The notes: generated by a model not told the origin, from the sequence alone. A stretch of 64,000 bases of DNA from Pseudomonadota bacterium (GCA_021851875.1 JAJZQI010000006.1:1-64000), one strand, 5' to 3'; shown: positions 22,146 through 33,151, counted from the first letter of the stretch. Made by a program: numbers and translations.

Positions 22146-23063
22146 ATGAACAACCGCTGCCGGCTGTCGCGCCGGATCTTTAATTTCTTTGCTTCCGCGG
22201 CATTGCTGCTGTCCAGTCTGTCCGCCGTTGCCGGAACGGTCAACATCGTCGGCTCCAACACGCTCGAACCCTTCATGAAGCAATGGGCGGCCGCGGTCGC
22301 CGGCAAGGTGGATGTCAACATCGCCACGCCGGGCACCAGCGTGGGGCCCAAGGCGCTGGTTCAGGGGCGTGCCGATATCGCCGCAATGAACCGGGAAATG
22401 TCCAACGACGAGCTGGAAATGTTCATCCGCCAGTTCGGCTATTACCCCACCGCCATCATCGTTGCCATCGAACCGGTTGCACTCTACGTCAACCCGGCCA
22501 ACCCGCTGCCGGGTCTTGATTTTGACCAGATTGAAGATGCTTTCGCCGCCAATCACGGCTGCAACTGGCAGGACCGGATCCATACCTGGGGTCAGCTGGG
22601 CCTTGAAAATGAATGGAAAAACGCCCGCATCAGCCTCTACGGTCACGACAACAAGTCCCCCGTGCGCGACTTTTTCAACAAGACGCTGCTGTGCCGCGAC
22701 AACATCAATGCAGACATGAAGGAAATGAACCACGGTCAGCTGATCAGTGCGCTCGCCAAGGATAAATTCGGCCTCGGCTTCAGCCGCTTCGACCCGAACA
22801 GCAACCTGAAAATCCTCCCCATCAAGAAAGGCGGCACCCAGTATGTGCCGCTGACCGTTCAGACGGTGCAGGATCGCAGCTACAAGCTGCAGCACTACTT
22901 GTATCTGTATATCAACAAACCCAAGAGCGGCGGCATCAACAGCAACATACTGGAACTGCTCAAAACCGGCCTGTCGCAGCCGGGACAGGCAGCCGTATCC
23001 GCTGCCGGCTATGTCCCGCTGCCGGCCGACCTGATCAGCCGGCAGTTTGGCAAGCTGGAATAA
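22146..23063 (+). CDS. PstS-like phosphate ABC transporter substrate-binding protein
   Basis: Signal peptide; GTVNIVGSNTLEPFMKQWAAAVAGKVDVNIATPGTSVGPKALVQGRADIAAMNREMS. Confidence 0.82.
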   Translation: MNNRCRLSRRIFNFFASAALLLSSLSAVAGTVNIVGSNTLEPFMKQWAAAVAGKVDVNIATPGTSVGPKALVQGRADIAAMNREMSNDELEMFIRQFGYYPTAIIVAIEPVALYVNPANPLPGLDFDQIEDAFAANHGCNWQDRIHTWGQLGLENEWKNARISLYGHDNKSPVRDFFNKTLLCRDNINADMKEMNHGQLISALAKDKFGLGFSRFDPNSNLKILPIKKGGTQYVPLTVQTVQDRSYKLQHYLYLYINKPKSGGINSNILELLKTGLSQPGQAAVSAAGYVPLPADLISRQFGKLE

Positions 23064-23077
23064 ATCGCTCCACCAGT

Positions 23078-23108
23078 AAAAAGGGCCAGGAATACCTGGC
23101 CCTTTTTA
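23078..23108. terminator. bidirectional terminator between the PstS-like gene and rubredoxin
   Basis: AAAAAGGGCCAGGAATACCTGGCCCTTTTTA. Confidence 0.9.
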
Positions 23109-23121
23109 CGCAATAACTCGT

Positions 23122-23304
23122 TCAAATCTCGATCATCTCGAAATCGTCCTTGCGGGCACCGCAATCCGGGCAGGTCCAGTTAACCGGCACGTCTTCCCAA
23201 CGCGTACCCGGCGCAATACCGTCTTCCGGCCAGCCCTTCTCCTCGTCGTAGATCAGACCGCAGATCAGGCATAGCCAGCATTTGTAACTTGTGTTTTCGC
23301 TCAT
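23122..23304 (-). CDS. rubA: rubredoxin
   Basis: [51 protein letters not shown]. Confidence 0.97.
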   Translation of the reverse strand: MSENTSYKCWLCLICGLIYDEEKGWPEDGIAPGTRWEDVPVNWTCPDCGARKDDFEMIEI

Positions 23305-23376
23305 TTCGAATCTTTTCAGGTAGAATGAATGCTCTATTTTAAGCAACTTGCGTGATATTCGTCACGCGTAGCGTAC

Positions 23377-24219
23377 ATGCCAGACCAACCCGCCCAACCG
23401 CCTTTCGTCCTCACGTTTGCCGCCACCGACCCGAGCTCCGGAGCAGGACTGCAAGCCGATGTCCTGACCATCGCCAGCATGGGTTGCCACCCGCTTTCGG
23501 TGGTGACCGCCATCACCGTGCAGGACACTATCGGCGTCGAACTGGTGCAGCCGCTCGATCCCGACCTGGTTGCCGAGCAAGCGCGCACCATCCTGGAGGA
23601 CGTGCCGGTTCACGCCTTCAAGATCGGCCTGATCGGCAGCGTCGAAGTCATGGCCGCCATCGCCGAAGTCATCGCCGACTACCCCGACATTCCCGTCGTG
23701 CTCGATCCGGTACTGGCATCCGGCAGGGGTGACGACTTGTCGTCCGAAGACATCATTTCCGCCATGCGCGAACTGCTGATCCCGCAGACCACAGTGCTGA
23801 CGCCCAACAGCCTGGAAGCCCGCCGCCTGTCGATCGACGAAGACGGCGACGAAAGCGATGACCCGGACCTGGAGGAGTGCGCGTTGCGCCTGCTCGGCAT
23901 GGGTTCCGAATTTGTCCTGATTACCGGCACCCACGAACACACCCCGCAAGTGATCAACACGCTATACAGCGACGAGGGCGTCATCAGCAGCTTGTCCTGG
24001 CCTCGCCTGCCGGGCAGCTATCACGGTTCCGGCTGCACTCTGGCCTCCGCCCTGGCGGCGGCCCTGGCCCATGGACTGGATATACCCGATGCCGTGAAAG
24101 AGGCGCAGGAGTTCACCTGGCAGGCGCTCAATGCCGGCTTCCGTCCCGGCATGGGCCAGCATTTGCCGGATCGCCTGTTTTGGGCCCGCCAGCAAGAGGA
24201 AACGGGTGAAGCCGACTGA
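23377..24219 (+). CDS. thiD: hydroxymethylpyrimidine/phosphomethylpyrimidine kinase
   Basis: ATDPSSGAGLQADVLTIASMGCHPLSVVTAITVQDT...GSYHGSGCTLASALAAALAHG. Confidence 0.96.
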   Translation: MPDQPAQPPFVLTFAATDPSSGAGLQADVLTIASMGCHPLSVVTAITVQDTIGVELVQPLDPDLVAEQARTILEDVPVHAFKIGLIGSVEVMAAIAEVIADYPDIPVVLDPVLASGRGDDLSSEDIISAMRELLIPQTTVLTPNSLEARRLSIDEDGDESDDPDLEECALRLLGMGSEFVLITGTHEHTPQVINTLYSDEGVISSLSWPRLPGSYHGSGCTLASALAAALAHGLDIPDAVKEAQEFTWQALNAGFRPGMGQHLPDRLFWARQQEETGEAD

Positions 24220-24832
24220 CTCCATTCGCGGGCTGTACGCCATCACCCCCGAGTGCAGCGATACCGGACGCCTGCTCGCCCTGACCGAAGCGGCGCTCAA
24301 CGGCGGCGCGGCAGTTGTGCAATATCGCAACAAACTGCTTCCCGCCGCCCGCCGGCAGGAGCAGGCGCTCGCGCTGGTGCGGCTATGCCGAACCCATGCG
24401 CGCCCCCTGATCGTGAACGACGACATCGCGCTGGCCCAAAACATCGATGCCGCTGGCGTCCATATCGGCAAGGACGACGCCCTGTTGTCGGAAGCCCGGG
24501 CCGCACTGGGCCCGGACAAGATAATCGGCGTCTCCTGCTATAACCGGCTTGAACTGGCCCGTTCCGCATGCGCTCAGGGAGCCGATTACGTCGCCTTCGG
24601 CAGCATGTTTCCCTCCGTCACCAAGCCCGAAGCCTGTGCCGCTTCACTTGAGCTGTTGACCCATGCCCGCCGCGAGCTCAAGTGCCCGATCGTCGCCATC
24701 GGCGGCATCACGGCTGAAAATGCCGGATCGGTCGCGCAAGCCGGAGCCCATGCGATTGCCGTCATTTCCGATCTGTTTGATGCGCCGTCCGTCGATCAGC
24801 GGGCGCGTGCATATGTCCGACTTTTTGCCTGA
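24206..24832 (+). CDS. thiE: thiamine phosphate synthase
   Basis: RGLYAITPECSDTGRLLALTEAALNGGAAVVQYRNK...GVSCYN...YVAFGSMFPSVTKP...PIVAIGGIT; GTG start overlapping thiD end. Confidence 0.95.
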   Translation: MKPTDSIRGLYAITPECSDTGRLLALTEAALNGGAAVVQYRNKLLPAARRQEQALALVRLCRTHARPLIVNDDIALAQNIDAAGVHIGKDDALLSEARAALGPDKIIGVSCYNRLELARSACAQGADYVAFGSMFPSVTKPEACAASLELLTHARRELKCPIVAIGGITAENAGSVAQAGAHAIAVISDLFDAPSVDQRARAYVRLFA

Positions 24833-24841
24833 GGAATTGCC

Positions 24842-26122
24842 ATGACTTCCCGTAACGAGACCCTTTTTCAACGCTCCCAAGCCCTCATTCCGGGCGGCGT
24901 CAATTCGCCGGTGCGCGCCTTCCGCTCGGTGGGCGGCACGCCGAAATTCTTCACCCATGGCGAAGGCTCGCGAGTGTGGGATGCCGACGGCAAGGCCTAC
25001 CTGGATTACGTCGGCTCCTGGGGTCCGCTGATTGCCGGGCACGCCCATCCTGAAGTTGTCCAGGCTGTGCAGCAGGCCGCTGCCAAGGGTCTCAGTTTTG
25101 GCGCGCCGACCGAGGCCGAACTGACGATGGCGGAGCTTCTCTGCAAATTGGTGCCCAGCCTGGAGCAAGTGCGCCTCGTCAGCTCGGGCACCGAAGCGAC
25201 CATGAGCGCCATCCGTCTGGCCCGCGGCTTTACCGGCCGCGCCAAGATCATCAAGTTCGAAGGCTGCTATCACGGCCACGCCGACTCACTGCTGGTCAAG
25301 GCCGGTTCCGGCGCGCTGACTTTCGGCCAGCCCAGCTCCAGCGGCGTGCCGGCGGAGATTGCCGCACACACCGTGGTGCTCGACTACAACAACACTAAAC
25401 AGCTGGAAGACACATTTGCTTCCATCGGCGATGAAATCGCCGCCGTCATCGTTGAACCGGTTGCAGGCAACATGAATCTTATTCTGCCGCGCATCGAGTT
25501 CATCAACGCCATGCGCAACCTGACGCGCAAGCACGGCGCGGTACTTATTTTCGATGAGGTCATGACCGGTTTCCGGGTCGATCTTGGCAGCGCGCAAGGC
25601 CTGTTCGGCATCAAGCCCGACCTGTCCACCTTCGGCAAAGTGATCGGCGGCGGCATGCCGGTAGGCGCTTTCGGCGGTCGGCGCGACATTATGGACAAAC
25701 TGGCGCCCAACGGCCCGGTATACCAGGCGGGCACCCTGTCGGGCAACCCCGTTTCAGTCGCCGCCGGCTTGGCAACACTGAAACTTGTGCAGCAGCCGGG
25801 TTTCTACGCGAGACTGAGCCAGCTTACGGCGACACTGGCGGAAGGACTCACCCTCGCCGCCCACAAACATGGCTTACCGTTCTGCGCCCAGGCGGTCGGC
25901 GGCATGTTCGGCCTGTATTTTTCCTCTGCCGTTCCGACCAGCCATGCCGAAGTGATGGCCAGCGACCGCGACCGTTTCAATGCCTTTTTCCACGCCATGC
26001 TGGAAGAAGGTGTTTACCTGGCTCCCTCGGCATTCGAGGCCGGCTTTGTATCTGCCGCCCACACCGATGCGGATATCGCCGCGACAGTCGCCGCCGCAGA
26101 CAAGGTCTTTGCCCGCCTCTAA
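24842..26122 (+). CDS. hemL: glutamate-1-semialdehyde 2,1-aminomutase
   Basis: Class III aminotransferase; [32 protein letters not shown] is characteristic. Confidence 0.98.
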   Translation: MTSRNETLFQRSQALIPGGVNSPVRAFRSVGGTPKFFTHGEGSRVWDADGKAYLDYVGSWGPLIAGHAHPEVVQAVQQAAAKGLSFGAPTEAELTMAELLCKLVPSLEQVRLVSSGTEATMSAIRLARGFTGRAKIIKFEGCYHGHADSLLVKAGSGALTFGQPSSSGVPAEIAAHTVVLDYNNTKQLEDTFASIGDEIAAVIVEPVAGNMNLILPRIEFINAMRNLTRKHGAVLIFDEVMTGFRVDLGSAQGLFGIKPDLSTFGKVIGGGMPVGAFGGRRDIMDKLAPNGPVYQAGTLSGNPVSVAAGLATLKLVQQPGFYARLSQLTATLAEGLTLAAHKHGLPFCAQAVGGMFGLYFSSAVPTSHAEVMASDRDRFNAFFHAMLEEGVYLAPSAFEAGFVSAAHTDADIAATVAAADKVFARL

Positions 26123-26147
26123 TAAGGCTCCGCCGTCTTACGGAAAT

Positions 26148-26177
26148 AAAAAACGCAGCCTGAGTGCTGCGTTTTTT
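26148..26177. terminator. bidirectional terminator between hemL and ccsB
   Basis: AAAAAACGCAGCCTGAGTGCTGCGTTTTTT. Confidence 0.9.
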
Positions 26178-26197
26178 ATTTGTCCAACCGGCTGGAC

Positions 26198-27328
26198 TTA
26201 CAATGTGCCGTAGGAATGCAGGCCGGACAGGAACATGTTCACGCCGAGGAAGGCGAACAGGGTCACGAACAGCCCCACCAGCGCCCACCACGCCAGCACG
26301 GCGCCGCGCAGGCCCTTGACCAGGCGCATGTGCAACCAGGCAGCGTAGTTCAGCCAGACGATCAGCGCCCAGGTCTCCTTCGGATCCCATGACCAGTAAC
26401 CGCCCCAGGCTTCGGCCGCCCACATGGCGCCGAGGATGGTCGCCAGGGTAAAGAAGCCGAAGCCGACGGCAATGGCCTTGTACATCAGGTCATCCAGCAC
26501 TTCCAGCCTGGGCAGGCGGGTTGCCAGCCAGCCCTTTTGCACCAGCAGGTAGGCCAAAGCCACCATGGCCGCCAGCGAGAAAGCGCCGTAACCGATGAAG
26601 TTGGCCGGCACGTGGATTTTCATCCAGTAGGACTGCAACGCCGGAACCAGCGGCTGGATTTCGTTGGCCTGCCGATCGAAGGTGTACCACAACAGGAAAC
26701 CGACCGCCGCGCTGATGATCGGCAATACGAAAGCGCCCATCTGGCGATTTTCATAGCGCTCTTCGTAGAACAGGTAGAGCAGGGCGGTGATGATGCTGAA
26801 CAGGATAAAGACTTCGTACAGGTTACTGATGGGAATATGGCCGACATCCGGGCTGATCAGATAGGACTCATACCAGCGCACCATCAAACCCACCAGGCCC
26901 ATGGCGGCCGCACTCCAGGTCAGCGCACTGCCGACCCTGGCGGCGAAGTCGGCGCGGCTTGCCAATGCCAGCCAGTAAGTCAGCGTGGCCATCACGAACA
27001 GCACGCTCATCCACATCACGGCGGATTGGCTCGACAGCACGAACTTCAGCCAGAATACCTGTTCCGAATTCGGCAGCTGACCATGGTACAGCTTGATTGC
27101 CAGCAGGCTGCCGCAGGCCACGACCAGGCTGAGGATGCGCACCGGCTTCCAGTGCCAGCCGAACAGGATCAGCGCGGCGGACGAGCCGACCAGAATGGCC
27201 TTTTCATAAATGTCCATGGCACCGCCGTAGCCCCACCAGGTCAGGCTCGCGCCGACCAGGGCCAGCAGGGCGAATACCCAGTCGAATGGGGTTCGGGCAG
27301 ACAGATTCAGTGCGGATGCTTGTTGCAT
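26198..27328 (-). CDS. ccsB: cytochrome c biogenesis protein CcsB/CcsA (System II)
   Basis: WAAEAWGGYWSWDPKETWALIVWLNYAAWLHMR tryptophan-rich haem-handling motif. Confidence 0.95.
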   Translation of the reverse strand: MQQASALNLSARTPFDWVFALLALVGASLTWWGYGGAMDIYEKAILVGSSAALILFGWHWKPVRILSLVVACGSLLAIKLYHGQLPNSEQVFWLKFVLSSQSAVMWMSVLFVMATLTYWLALASRADFAARVGSALTWSAAAMGLVGLMVRWYESYLISPDVGHIPISNLYEVFILFSIITALLYLFYEERYENRQMGAFVLPIISAAVGFLLWYTFDRQANEIQPLVPALQSYWMKIHVPANFIGYGAFSLAAMVALAYLLVQKGWLATRLPRLEVLDDLMYKAIAVGFGFFTLATILGAMWAAEAWGGYWSWDPKETWALIVWLNYAAWLHMRLVKGLRGAVLAWWALVGLFVTLFAFLGVNMFLSGLHSYGTL

Positions 27329-27330
27329 GA

Positions 27331-29355
27331 CTATCCTCTCAGTCGCGCCTCAAGCTCTTGCTTGTGACGTTCAAATTCCTGTTCAAAATCGAGTGTTTTT
27401 CTGTTACACGACATGGCAAGCAAGGCAGTGCCGTCCTGTTTGACCAGCAACCACAGCCGACGTTCCCTGATATAGAACATGGCAAATATACCGAGCACCA
27501 GCAAAGCCGATCCGCCATAAACGAAATTCTTTCCGGGCGAACGGGTCAGCTGGAAGCCGCTGGCCTGCACCTGGTCGAAATTGTCCAGCTGCAGATAAAG
27601 CGGCGCTCCATAATAATGCAGATCGCTCATGGCATTCAAACTGTCGCGCACAAACTGAATCGTGTCCGCACTCGGTTGGACCGGCGGCTGGCCATGCTGC
27701 TGGCGCGCCATCTGGTACGCAATCATGACGTTCTGTTCAAGGATCTTGAGGTAGATGGTGGCGGCCTCTTCGCGGTCCTTTTCCGGCACATTCTTTTCCA
27801 GGAAGGCGGCCACCGCATCAAAGCCGCCATCGGCGAAGATGCGCAGCACGCCCTCGGCGCTTTCCGCCAGCTTGGCGCGCAGCACGTCACCCGCCGCATC
27901 GCCCGGCAGCGCGCCGGAAACAAACTGCTGGACAATGGCCTTGCGCGCATCGGCGTTGTCCACCAGCGCCCGCAGGTTCATAAAGCCATCCAGATGATTT
28001 TCCGCATCCAGCGGCAGGTGCAGATAACGATAGGGCTCGCCGGGGCTGGTACGCATGCCGGATACCATGTACCAGCGCTTTTCAATCTGCACCGGCAGCA
28101 TGTAGTTATTATACTCGCGCGCCACCCCTTCGGCGTTGCGCACCTTGTATTCAAAGCTGGGGCCCGTATTGCGCAGATTGCGGGCATGCTTGCCGGTTGC
28201 CGCACCCAGCACGCCCAGTACCGTCACCTTGCTGTCCTTGGCCGGACCGTCGTCGAAGTTTTCGATATTGAAAGGACGGAAATCGCTGAACTCCAGACTG
28301 TACTTCTCGCCATTTTCCGTGAAGCTGAGCGCGCTTTTCACGTCGCCGTCCACTTTCACCGGCGGCAATTGCGGGTTCGCCAGATTCCAGGCCGACATGT
28401 GCAAGTGGCTGCCGCCATCGCCGAAGCTGGCCTGATAGATCGCCACCCCGCGGAAAATCAGCGGATGGTTCACGGTAATCGTCTGGCTGACGGATTCGCC
28501 CGTTTTCGGGTCGGTCACCACCACGTCGGAAGCGAACATTTTCGGCTGACCGGTCGGATAGTGCTCGATATGGAATTTCTTCAGGTGGATGCTGAACGGC
28601 AGATCCTGCACGTAATAACCTTCACCGGCATTGATGAAAATGACATCGGCCGTAGCGCCTTCGGGAATGGTAATGTCGCCGCGGAAGGACAGGTTGGCAG
28701 GCGCAAGCCGGCTGCTGGCCGCAACCTCGCTCTGCGGAATATCGCGGGTTTCCGGATGCTTGAGACCGAACAGCTGCTGGATCTGCAGCGGCAGGTTGCC
28801 GTCCATCAGGCCGCCGATGCAGATAACCACGATACCCACGTGCGTCAGCACGTAACCCAGGCGATTTACACTGCCGGACTTGGCCGCCAACAGCGTGTCG
28901 CCGTTATCGTGGGTCTTTTGTCTGAAGCGGTAGCCGACCCCGCTCAGATACTGCTGCATGCCGGCAAGCAGGGAGGCCGGATTATCGGAATGGGTGCGCA
29001 CATGGTGGGCAAAATGGCCCAGCGATTCTTCCGTCGCTTTTTCCCGGTAAGACTTCATCTCCCGCAGCATCAGCGGCGTGTGTCGCAATAGACACAGGCT
29101 GGTAGACAGTACCAGGAAGAACAGAATGGCGATGAACCACCAGGCGTGATAGACGTCGAACAAGCCCAACGGCTTGAATACGCCGAACCAGAACTGGCCG
29201 AACTCAATCACGTAATTGGGATAGGGCTCATTCTGTTTCAATACGGTGCCGATGACCGAGGCAATGGCCAGCACGGTCAGCAGACTGATCGCAAAACGCA
29301 TCGAACTGAACAGTTCGTGCAAGTCGGATATAAATGAACGGTTTTGCACAGGCAC
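27331..29355 (-). CDS. resB: cytochrome c biogenesis protein ResB (System II)
   Basis: ResB-like: LFSSMRFAISLLTVLAIASVIGTVLKQNEPYPNYVIEFG...; adjacent to ccsB. Confidence 0.95.
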   Translation of the reverse strand: MPVQNRSFISDLHELFSSMRFAISLLTVLAIASVIGTVLKQNEPYPNYVIEFGQFWFGVFKPLGLFDVYHAWWFIAILFFLVLSTSLCLLRHTPLMLREMKSYREKATEESLGHFAHHVRTHSDNPASLLAGMQQYLSGVGYRFRQKTHDNGDTLLAAKSGSVNRLGYVLTHVGIVVICIGGLMDGNLPLQIQQLFGLKHPETRDIPQSEVAASSRLAPANLSFRGDITIPEGATADVIFINAGEGYYVQDLPFSIHLKKFHIEHYPTGQPKMFASDVVVTDPKTGESVSQTITVNHPLIFRGVAIYQASFGDGGSHLHMSAWNLANPQLPPVKVDGDVKSALSFTENGEKYSLEFSDFRPFNIENFDDGPAKDSKVTVLGVLGAATGKHARNLRNTGPSFEYKVRNAEGVAREYNNYMLPVQIEKRWYMVSGMRTSPGEPYRYLHLPLDAENHLDGFMNLRALVDNADARKAIVQQFVSGALPGDAAGDVLRAKLAESAEGVLRIFADGGFDAVAAFLEKNVPEKDREEAATIYLKILEQNVMIAYQMARQQHGQPPVQPSADTIQFVRDSLNAMSDLHYYGAPLYLQLDNFDQVQASGFQLTRSPGKNFVYGGSALLVLGIFAMFYIRERRLWLLVKQDGTALLAMSCNRKTLDFEQEFERHKQELEARLRG

Positions 29356-29377
29356 CTACACAATTGGCTGCGAAAGC

Positions 29378-29404
29378 AAAAAAAGGGTGACTTTCGTCAC
29401 CCTC
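29378..29404 (-). terminator. terminator after cytochrome c4 gene (minus strand)
   Basis: Minus-strand GGGTGACGAAAGTCACCC followed by T-tract. Confidence 0.75.
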
Positions 29405-29441
29405 TTTAAGTTCCGCTTTATTTCAAAAGCTGCTGGCGAAA

Positions 29442-30059
29442 TCAGTGCAGACCGGCGATGTATTCCGCCACTGCCTTGATTTCCTGATCGCTCATCTTGC
29501 CAGCGATCATACGCATCATGGAGCCGCCGTCGTTGGCACGTTCGCCGGTACGGAAGGATTTCAGCTGCTTAATTACGTATTCGCCTTGCTGACCAGCCAG
29601 ACGCGGGAACTCGGCCGGGATACCTGCGCCAGCCGGGCCGTGACAAGCGGCACAAGCCGGTACGCCGGTGGCTTCGTTACCGCCCTTGAACAGTTTCTTG
29701 CCAGCTTCGGCCAGAGCCGCATCCTTGGCAGCGCCTTGCTTCGGGGTCTTCTCGGCGAAGTAGGCGCCCAGGTTCAGCATGTCGTCCGGAGACAACGGAG
29801 CAGCCATGGCGCTCATGGTCGGGTCCTTGCGGTCACCAGCTTTGAAGTTGGTCAGCTGCTTGGTAATGTAAGCCGCCGGCAGGCCTGCCAGTTTAGGGTA
29901 GGCCGGGTTGGTGCTGTTACCATCCGCACCATGACAAGCCGCACAAACAGTGGTCACGATTTGTTGCGCTTTGGCCGGATCGCCCTTGGCGGTATCCGCC
30001 TGAACAGAAGCTGCAACCATCATACCGGCTACCGCTACCATGGCCATGGATCGTTTCAT
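29442..30059 (-). CDS. cytochrome c4 (di-haem)
   Basis: Two CxxCH motifs (CAACH twice), signal peptide. Confidence 0.95.
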   Translation of the reverse strand: MKRSMAMVAVAGMMVAASVQADTAKGDPAKAQQIVTTVCAACHGADGNSTNPAYPKLAGLPAAYITKQLTNFKAGDRKDPTMSAMAAPLSPDDMLNLGAYFAEKTPKQGAAKDAALAEAGKKLFKGGNEATGVPACAACHGPAGAGIPAEFPRLAGQQGEYVIKQLKSFRTGERANDGGSMMRMIAGKMSDQEIKAVAEYIAGLH

Positions 30060-30260
30060 CAGATTGCTCCTTAAGACCGTTACTGGAAGTTCTAAAAATC
30101 CAAAAAGCTGCTATTCTATACAAGTTTTTACAGCTGCGTAAGCCCCAGTCAGCTATTCAAACCTTACCCACCGCAGACTTTCCGGAAAGGCGAATAATCA
30201 GGGACTGAGATGTACTCCGTATAATTCAGGAGTATGTTACCCGAAATTCCATTTTGCGTC

Positions 30261-30920
30261 ATGCCACTCTTTCAGCAACTTGAATTCTTTACCACCGTTA
30301 ACGCCTATCGCGATCTGCCTCGGCATGCCGGACGGGAAGTTGCCTTTGCCGGCCGCTCCAATGCCGGCAAGTCCAGCGCGATCAACACGCTGGCCATGCA
30401 AACCCGTCTCGCTTTCGTCAGCAAAACGCCGGGGCGCACCCAGCACATCAATTACTTCCGCATCGGCGCGGAAGGGGAGGACCGCTTTCTGGTCGACCTG
30501 CCCGGCTACGGTTACGCCAAGGTTCCGCCGGCCATCCAGCAACACTGGCAAAAGCTGTTGTCCGACTACCTGCAAACCTGGCCCAGCCTGAAGGGTCTGG
30601 TATTGATCATGGATGCCCGCCGGCCGTTCACCGACCTGGACTGCCAGATGCTCGACTGGTTTGCGCCGACCGGCAAACCCGTGCATGTGCTGCTCACCAA
30701 GGCGGACAAGCTGACCCGCAACGAGGGCAACAAGGCCCTGTTTGCCGCCCGCAGGAGGCTGGCGGAATGGTCGCCCGACTACACCATCCAGCTGTTCTCC
30801 AGCCTGAAGAAGCAAGGCATAGAGGAGGCAGAAGTCGCGATTGGCGCCATGTTAAAAGAGGCCGCCCAAGCCGGACAAGAAGAAGGAACAGATAATGCGC
30901 ATTCTACTGACGGGCGCTAA
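30261..30920 (+). CDS. engB: ribosome biogenesis GTP-binding protein YsxC/EngB
   Basis: [19 protein letters not shown]...[12 protein letters not shown]...[12 protein letters not shown]...LLTKADKL. Confidence 0.97.
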   Translation: MPLFQQLEFFTTVNAYRDLPRHAGREVAFAGRSNAGKSSAINTLAMQTRLAFVSKTPGRTQHINYFRIGAEGEDRFLVDLPGYGYAKVPPAIQQHWQKLLSDYLQTWPSLKGLVLIMDARRPFTDLDCQMLDWFAPTGKPVHVLLTKADKLTRNEGNKALFAARRRLAEWSPDYTIQLFSSLKKQGIEEAEVAIGAMLKEAAQAGQEEGTDNAHSTDGR

Positions 30921-31755
30921 CGGCCAGGTTGGCTGGGAGCTGCGTCGCACATTGGCCACGCTCGGAACCGTTATTGCACCGACCAGCCAGGAACTCGATC
31001 TGGCCCAGCCGGACACGATCCGCCAAGTGGTGCGCGAGACCGCGCCGCAACTGATCGTCAATCCGGCGGCCCACACCGCCGTCGACAAGGCGGAAAACGA
31101 GGAAGCGCTGGCACAGGCGATCAACGGGACGGCTCCCGGTATCCTGGCCGAGGAAGCCAGGCGGCTTAACGCGGCGCTGATCCATTATTCCACCGACTAC
31201 GTCTTCGACGGCAGCCAGAACCGCCCCTACAACGAAGCGGATACGCCCTGTCCAATCAACAGCTACGGGCGCAGCAAACTCGCCGGGGAACAGGCCGTCA
31301 TGGCCAGCGGCTGCGCTCATCTGATTTTCCGCACCAGCTGGGTTTACGGCATGCGCGGCAAGAATTTTCTGCTGACCATGCAAAAACTGCTGGCCGAGCG
31401 CGCGGAACTGAACATCGTGGCCGACCAGATCGGCGCTCCGACCTGGTGCCGCAGCATCGCCGAGGCCAGTTCGCAAATTCTGGCGCAGCTGCGCATGGAT
31501 GCCGGACGCATCAGGGAGGTCAGCGGCATCTATAATCTGACCTGCGCCGGGCAGACCAGCTGGCATGGCTTTGCCCAGGCCATCGCACGCCGCACCGGCA
31601 GCGCTTGCCGCCTTAACGCCATTCCCACCGCGGCCTATCCCACACCGGCAAAGCGGCCGCTCAATTCCGTCCTGGCACACGACAGACTCACGCTGACCTT
31701 CGGCCTGCACATGCCGCAGTGGGAGCATGCTCTCGAGCTGTGTCTGCAACACTGA
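30895..31755 (+). CDS. rfbD: dTDP-4-dehydrorhamnose reductase
   Basis: [20 protein letters not shown]...[13 protein letters not shown]...STDYVFDG...YGRSKLAGE. Confidence 0.95.
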   Translation: MRILLTGANGQVGWELRRTLATLGTVIAPTSQELDLAQPDTIRQVVRETAPQLIVNPAAHTAVDKAENEEALAQAINGTAPGILAEEARRLNAALIHYSTDYVFDGSQNRPYNEADTPCPINSYGRSKLAGEQAVMASGCAHLIFRTSWVYGMRGKNFLLTMQKLLAERAELNIVADQIGAPTWCRSIAEASSQILAQLRMDAGRIREVSGIYNLTCAGQTSWHGFAQAIARRTGSACRLNAIPTAAYPTPAKRPLNSVLAHDRLTLTFGLHMPQWEHALELCLQH

Positions 31756-31837
31756 ACCCTGGCCGCCTCAGCAGCGTTGCCCCACCCGCTATCGGCCGAC
31801 AATACGCCAAAGATAAGAATAGTTTTTATTTAGTTAT

Positions 31838-31852
31838 TGACAATCATTCTTA
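31838..31852. promoter_or_regulatory. putative Fur box upstream of bfd-bfr
   Basis: TGACAATCATTCTTA is 11/14 to the TGATAATNATTATCA 7-1-7 Fur motif, in an AT-rich promoter region. Confidence 0.5.
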
Positions 31853-31903
31853 TTTATATCAAAATGAAACTGTCTTCTACCCTTTTGTCTCGGCTGATCT
31901 ACT

Positions 31904-32119
31904 ATGTACGTATGTCTGTGCAAAAACGTGACCGATCATGAAATTCGCCGTCTGGTGCACAGCAGAGGTATTCATACCGTTCGCCAACTGCGTAACGAGA
32001 CAGGCGCCACTTCGCAGTGCGGTAAATGTGCGCGCTGCGCACACCAGGTTATCAAGGATGAATTGGCCGAGCTGAACGGAAAAACAATGGCATGGACTGC
32101 GCCGCTGTGCACCCCCTGA
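31904..32119 (+). CDS. bfd: bacterioferritin-associated ferredoxin
   Basis: MYVCLCKNVTDHEIRR...TGATSQCGKCARCAHQVI [2Fe-2S] Bfd motif. Confidence 0.95.
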   Translation: MYVCLCKNVTDHEIRRLVHSRGIHTVRQLRNETGATSQCGKCARCAHQVIKDELAELNGKTMAWTAPLCTP

Positions 32120-32152
32120 CAATCCGCCAACCCAGCAAGGAGACCAACTGAG

Positions 32153-32632
32153 ATGCAAGGCGACAAAAAAGTCATTCAATATCTGAACAAAGCTCTCACT
32201 GTCGAGTTGACGGCCATCAACCAGTATTTTCTGCATGCCCGCATGTACAAAAACTGGGGATTGGCTGCACTGGCAAAGCACGAATACGATGAGTCGATCG
32301 AGGAAATGCATCATGCCGATAAGCTGATCGAACGTATCCTCTTTCTCGAAGGGCTGCCCAATCTGCAGGAGCTGAATAAACTGCTGATCGGGGAAAACGT
32401 GCCCGAATGCCTGTCCTGCGACCTGAAGCTGGAACAGAAAGGCCGGACGCTGTACGTGGAAGCCATCGCCTACTGCGAATCGGCCAACGATTTCGTCTCC
32501 CGCGAGATTCTGACCGACATCCTGGGCGACACGGAGGAGCACATCGACTACCTCGATACGCAGCTTGACCTGGTCGATAAGCTCGGACTGCAGAATTATC
32601 TGCAAAGCGCGATGAGGCCGATAGCCGACTAA
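32153..32632 (+). CDS. bfr: bacterioferritin
   Basis: [37 protein letters not shown]. Confidence 0.97.
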   Translation: MQGDKKVIQYLNKALTVELTAINQYFLHARMYKNWGLAALAKHEYDESIEEMHHADKLIERILFLEGLPNLQELNKLLIGENVPECLSCDLKLEQKGRTLYVEAIAYCESANDFVSREILTDILGDTEEHIDYLDTQLDLVDKLGLQNYLQSAMRPIAD

Positions 32633-32650
32633 TTGTCCAATCCGGAAATA

Positions 32651-32680
32651 AAAAAACCCGCGCTTTGCGCGGGTTTTTTT
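32651..32680. terminator. bidirectional terminator between bfr and cytochrome c gene
   Basis: AAAAAACCCGCGCTTTGCGCGGGTTTTTTT. Confidence 0.9.
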
Positions 32681-32698
32681 ACTGGCTTCGTCTGTCGC

Positions 32699-33019
32699 TT
32701 ATTTGAGCGACAAGGTGAATTTCACCAGGGCCTTGATATCGGCATCGGATACCTGGCTGTTAGGCGGCATCGGGATAGAACCCCAGCTGCCGGCGCCGCC
32801 GTTTTTCACCTTGGCGATCAGACGGGCTTCAGCGCCCTTGTCACCGCGATATTTGGCAGCCACGTCTTTCCAAGCCGGACCGACGATTTTATGATCGATA
32901 GCGTGACAGGTCAGGCACGCGTGTTTCTGCGCCAGAGCCAGGCCATCGGCCTCGCTCATGGCATTAGCATTACCAGCGGCCAGCAAACCCACACCAGCAA
33001 GAGCAACCCACAGTTTCAT
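32699..33019 (-). CDS. class I c-type cytochrome (c551/c5-like)
   Basis: Signal peptide, CLTCH haem motif, IPMPPN Met ligand loop. Confidence 0.93.
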   Translation of the reverse strand: MKLWVALAGVGLLAAGNANAMSEADGLALAQKHACLTCHAIDHKIVGPAWKDVAAKYRGDKGAEARLIAKVKNGGAGSWGSIPMPPNSQVSDADIKALVKFTLSLK

Positions 33020-33151
33020 ATTCGAATCTCCACAATGTTTTTGGAACAACAACGCCCATATTAGCCATATGCTGCTGCACTGGCAATGCGGCAAATTAGC
33101 GCAGTTTAGCAATTAACGCCCGATACACACCCCGGTTGACGCTATTTGCAA

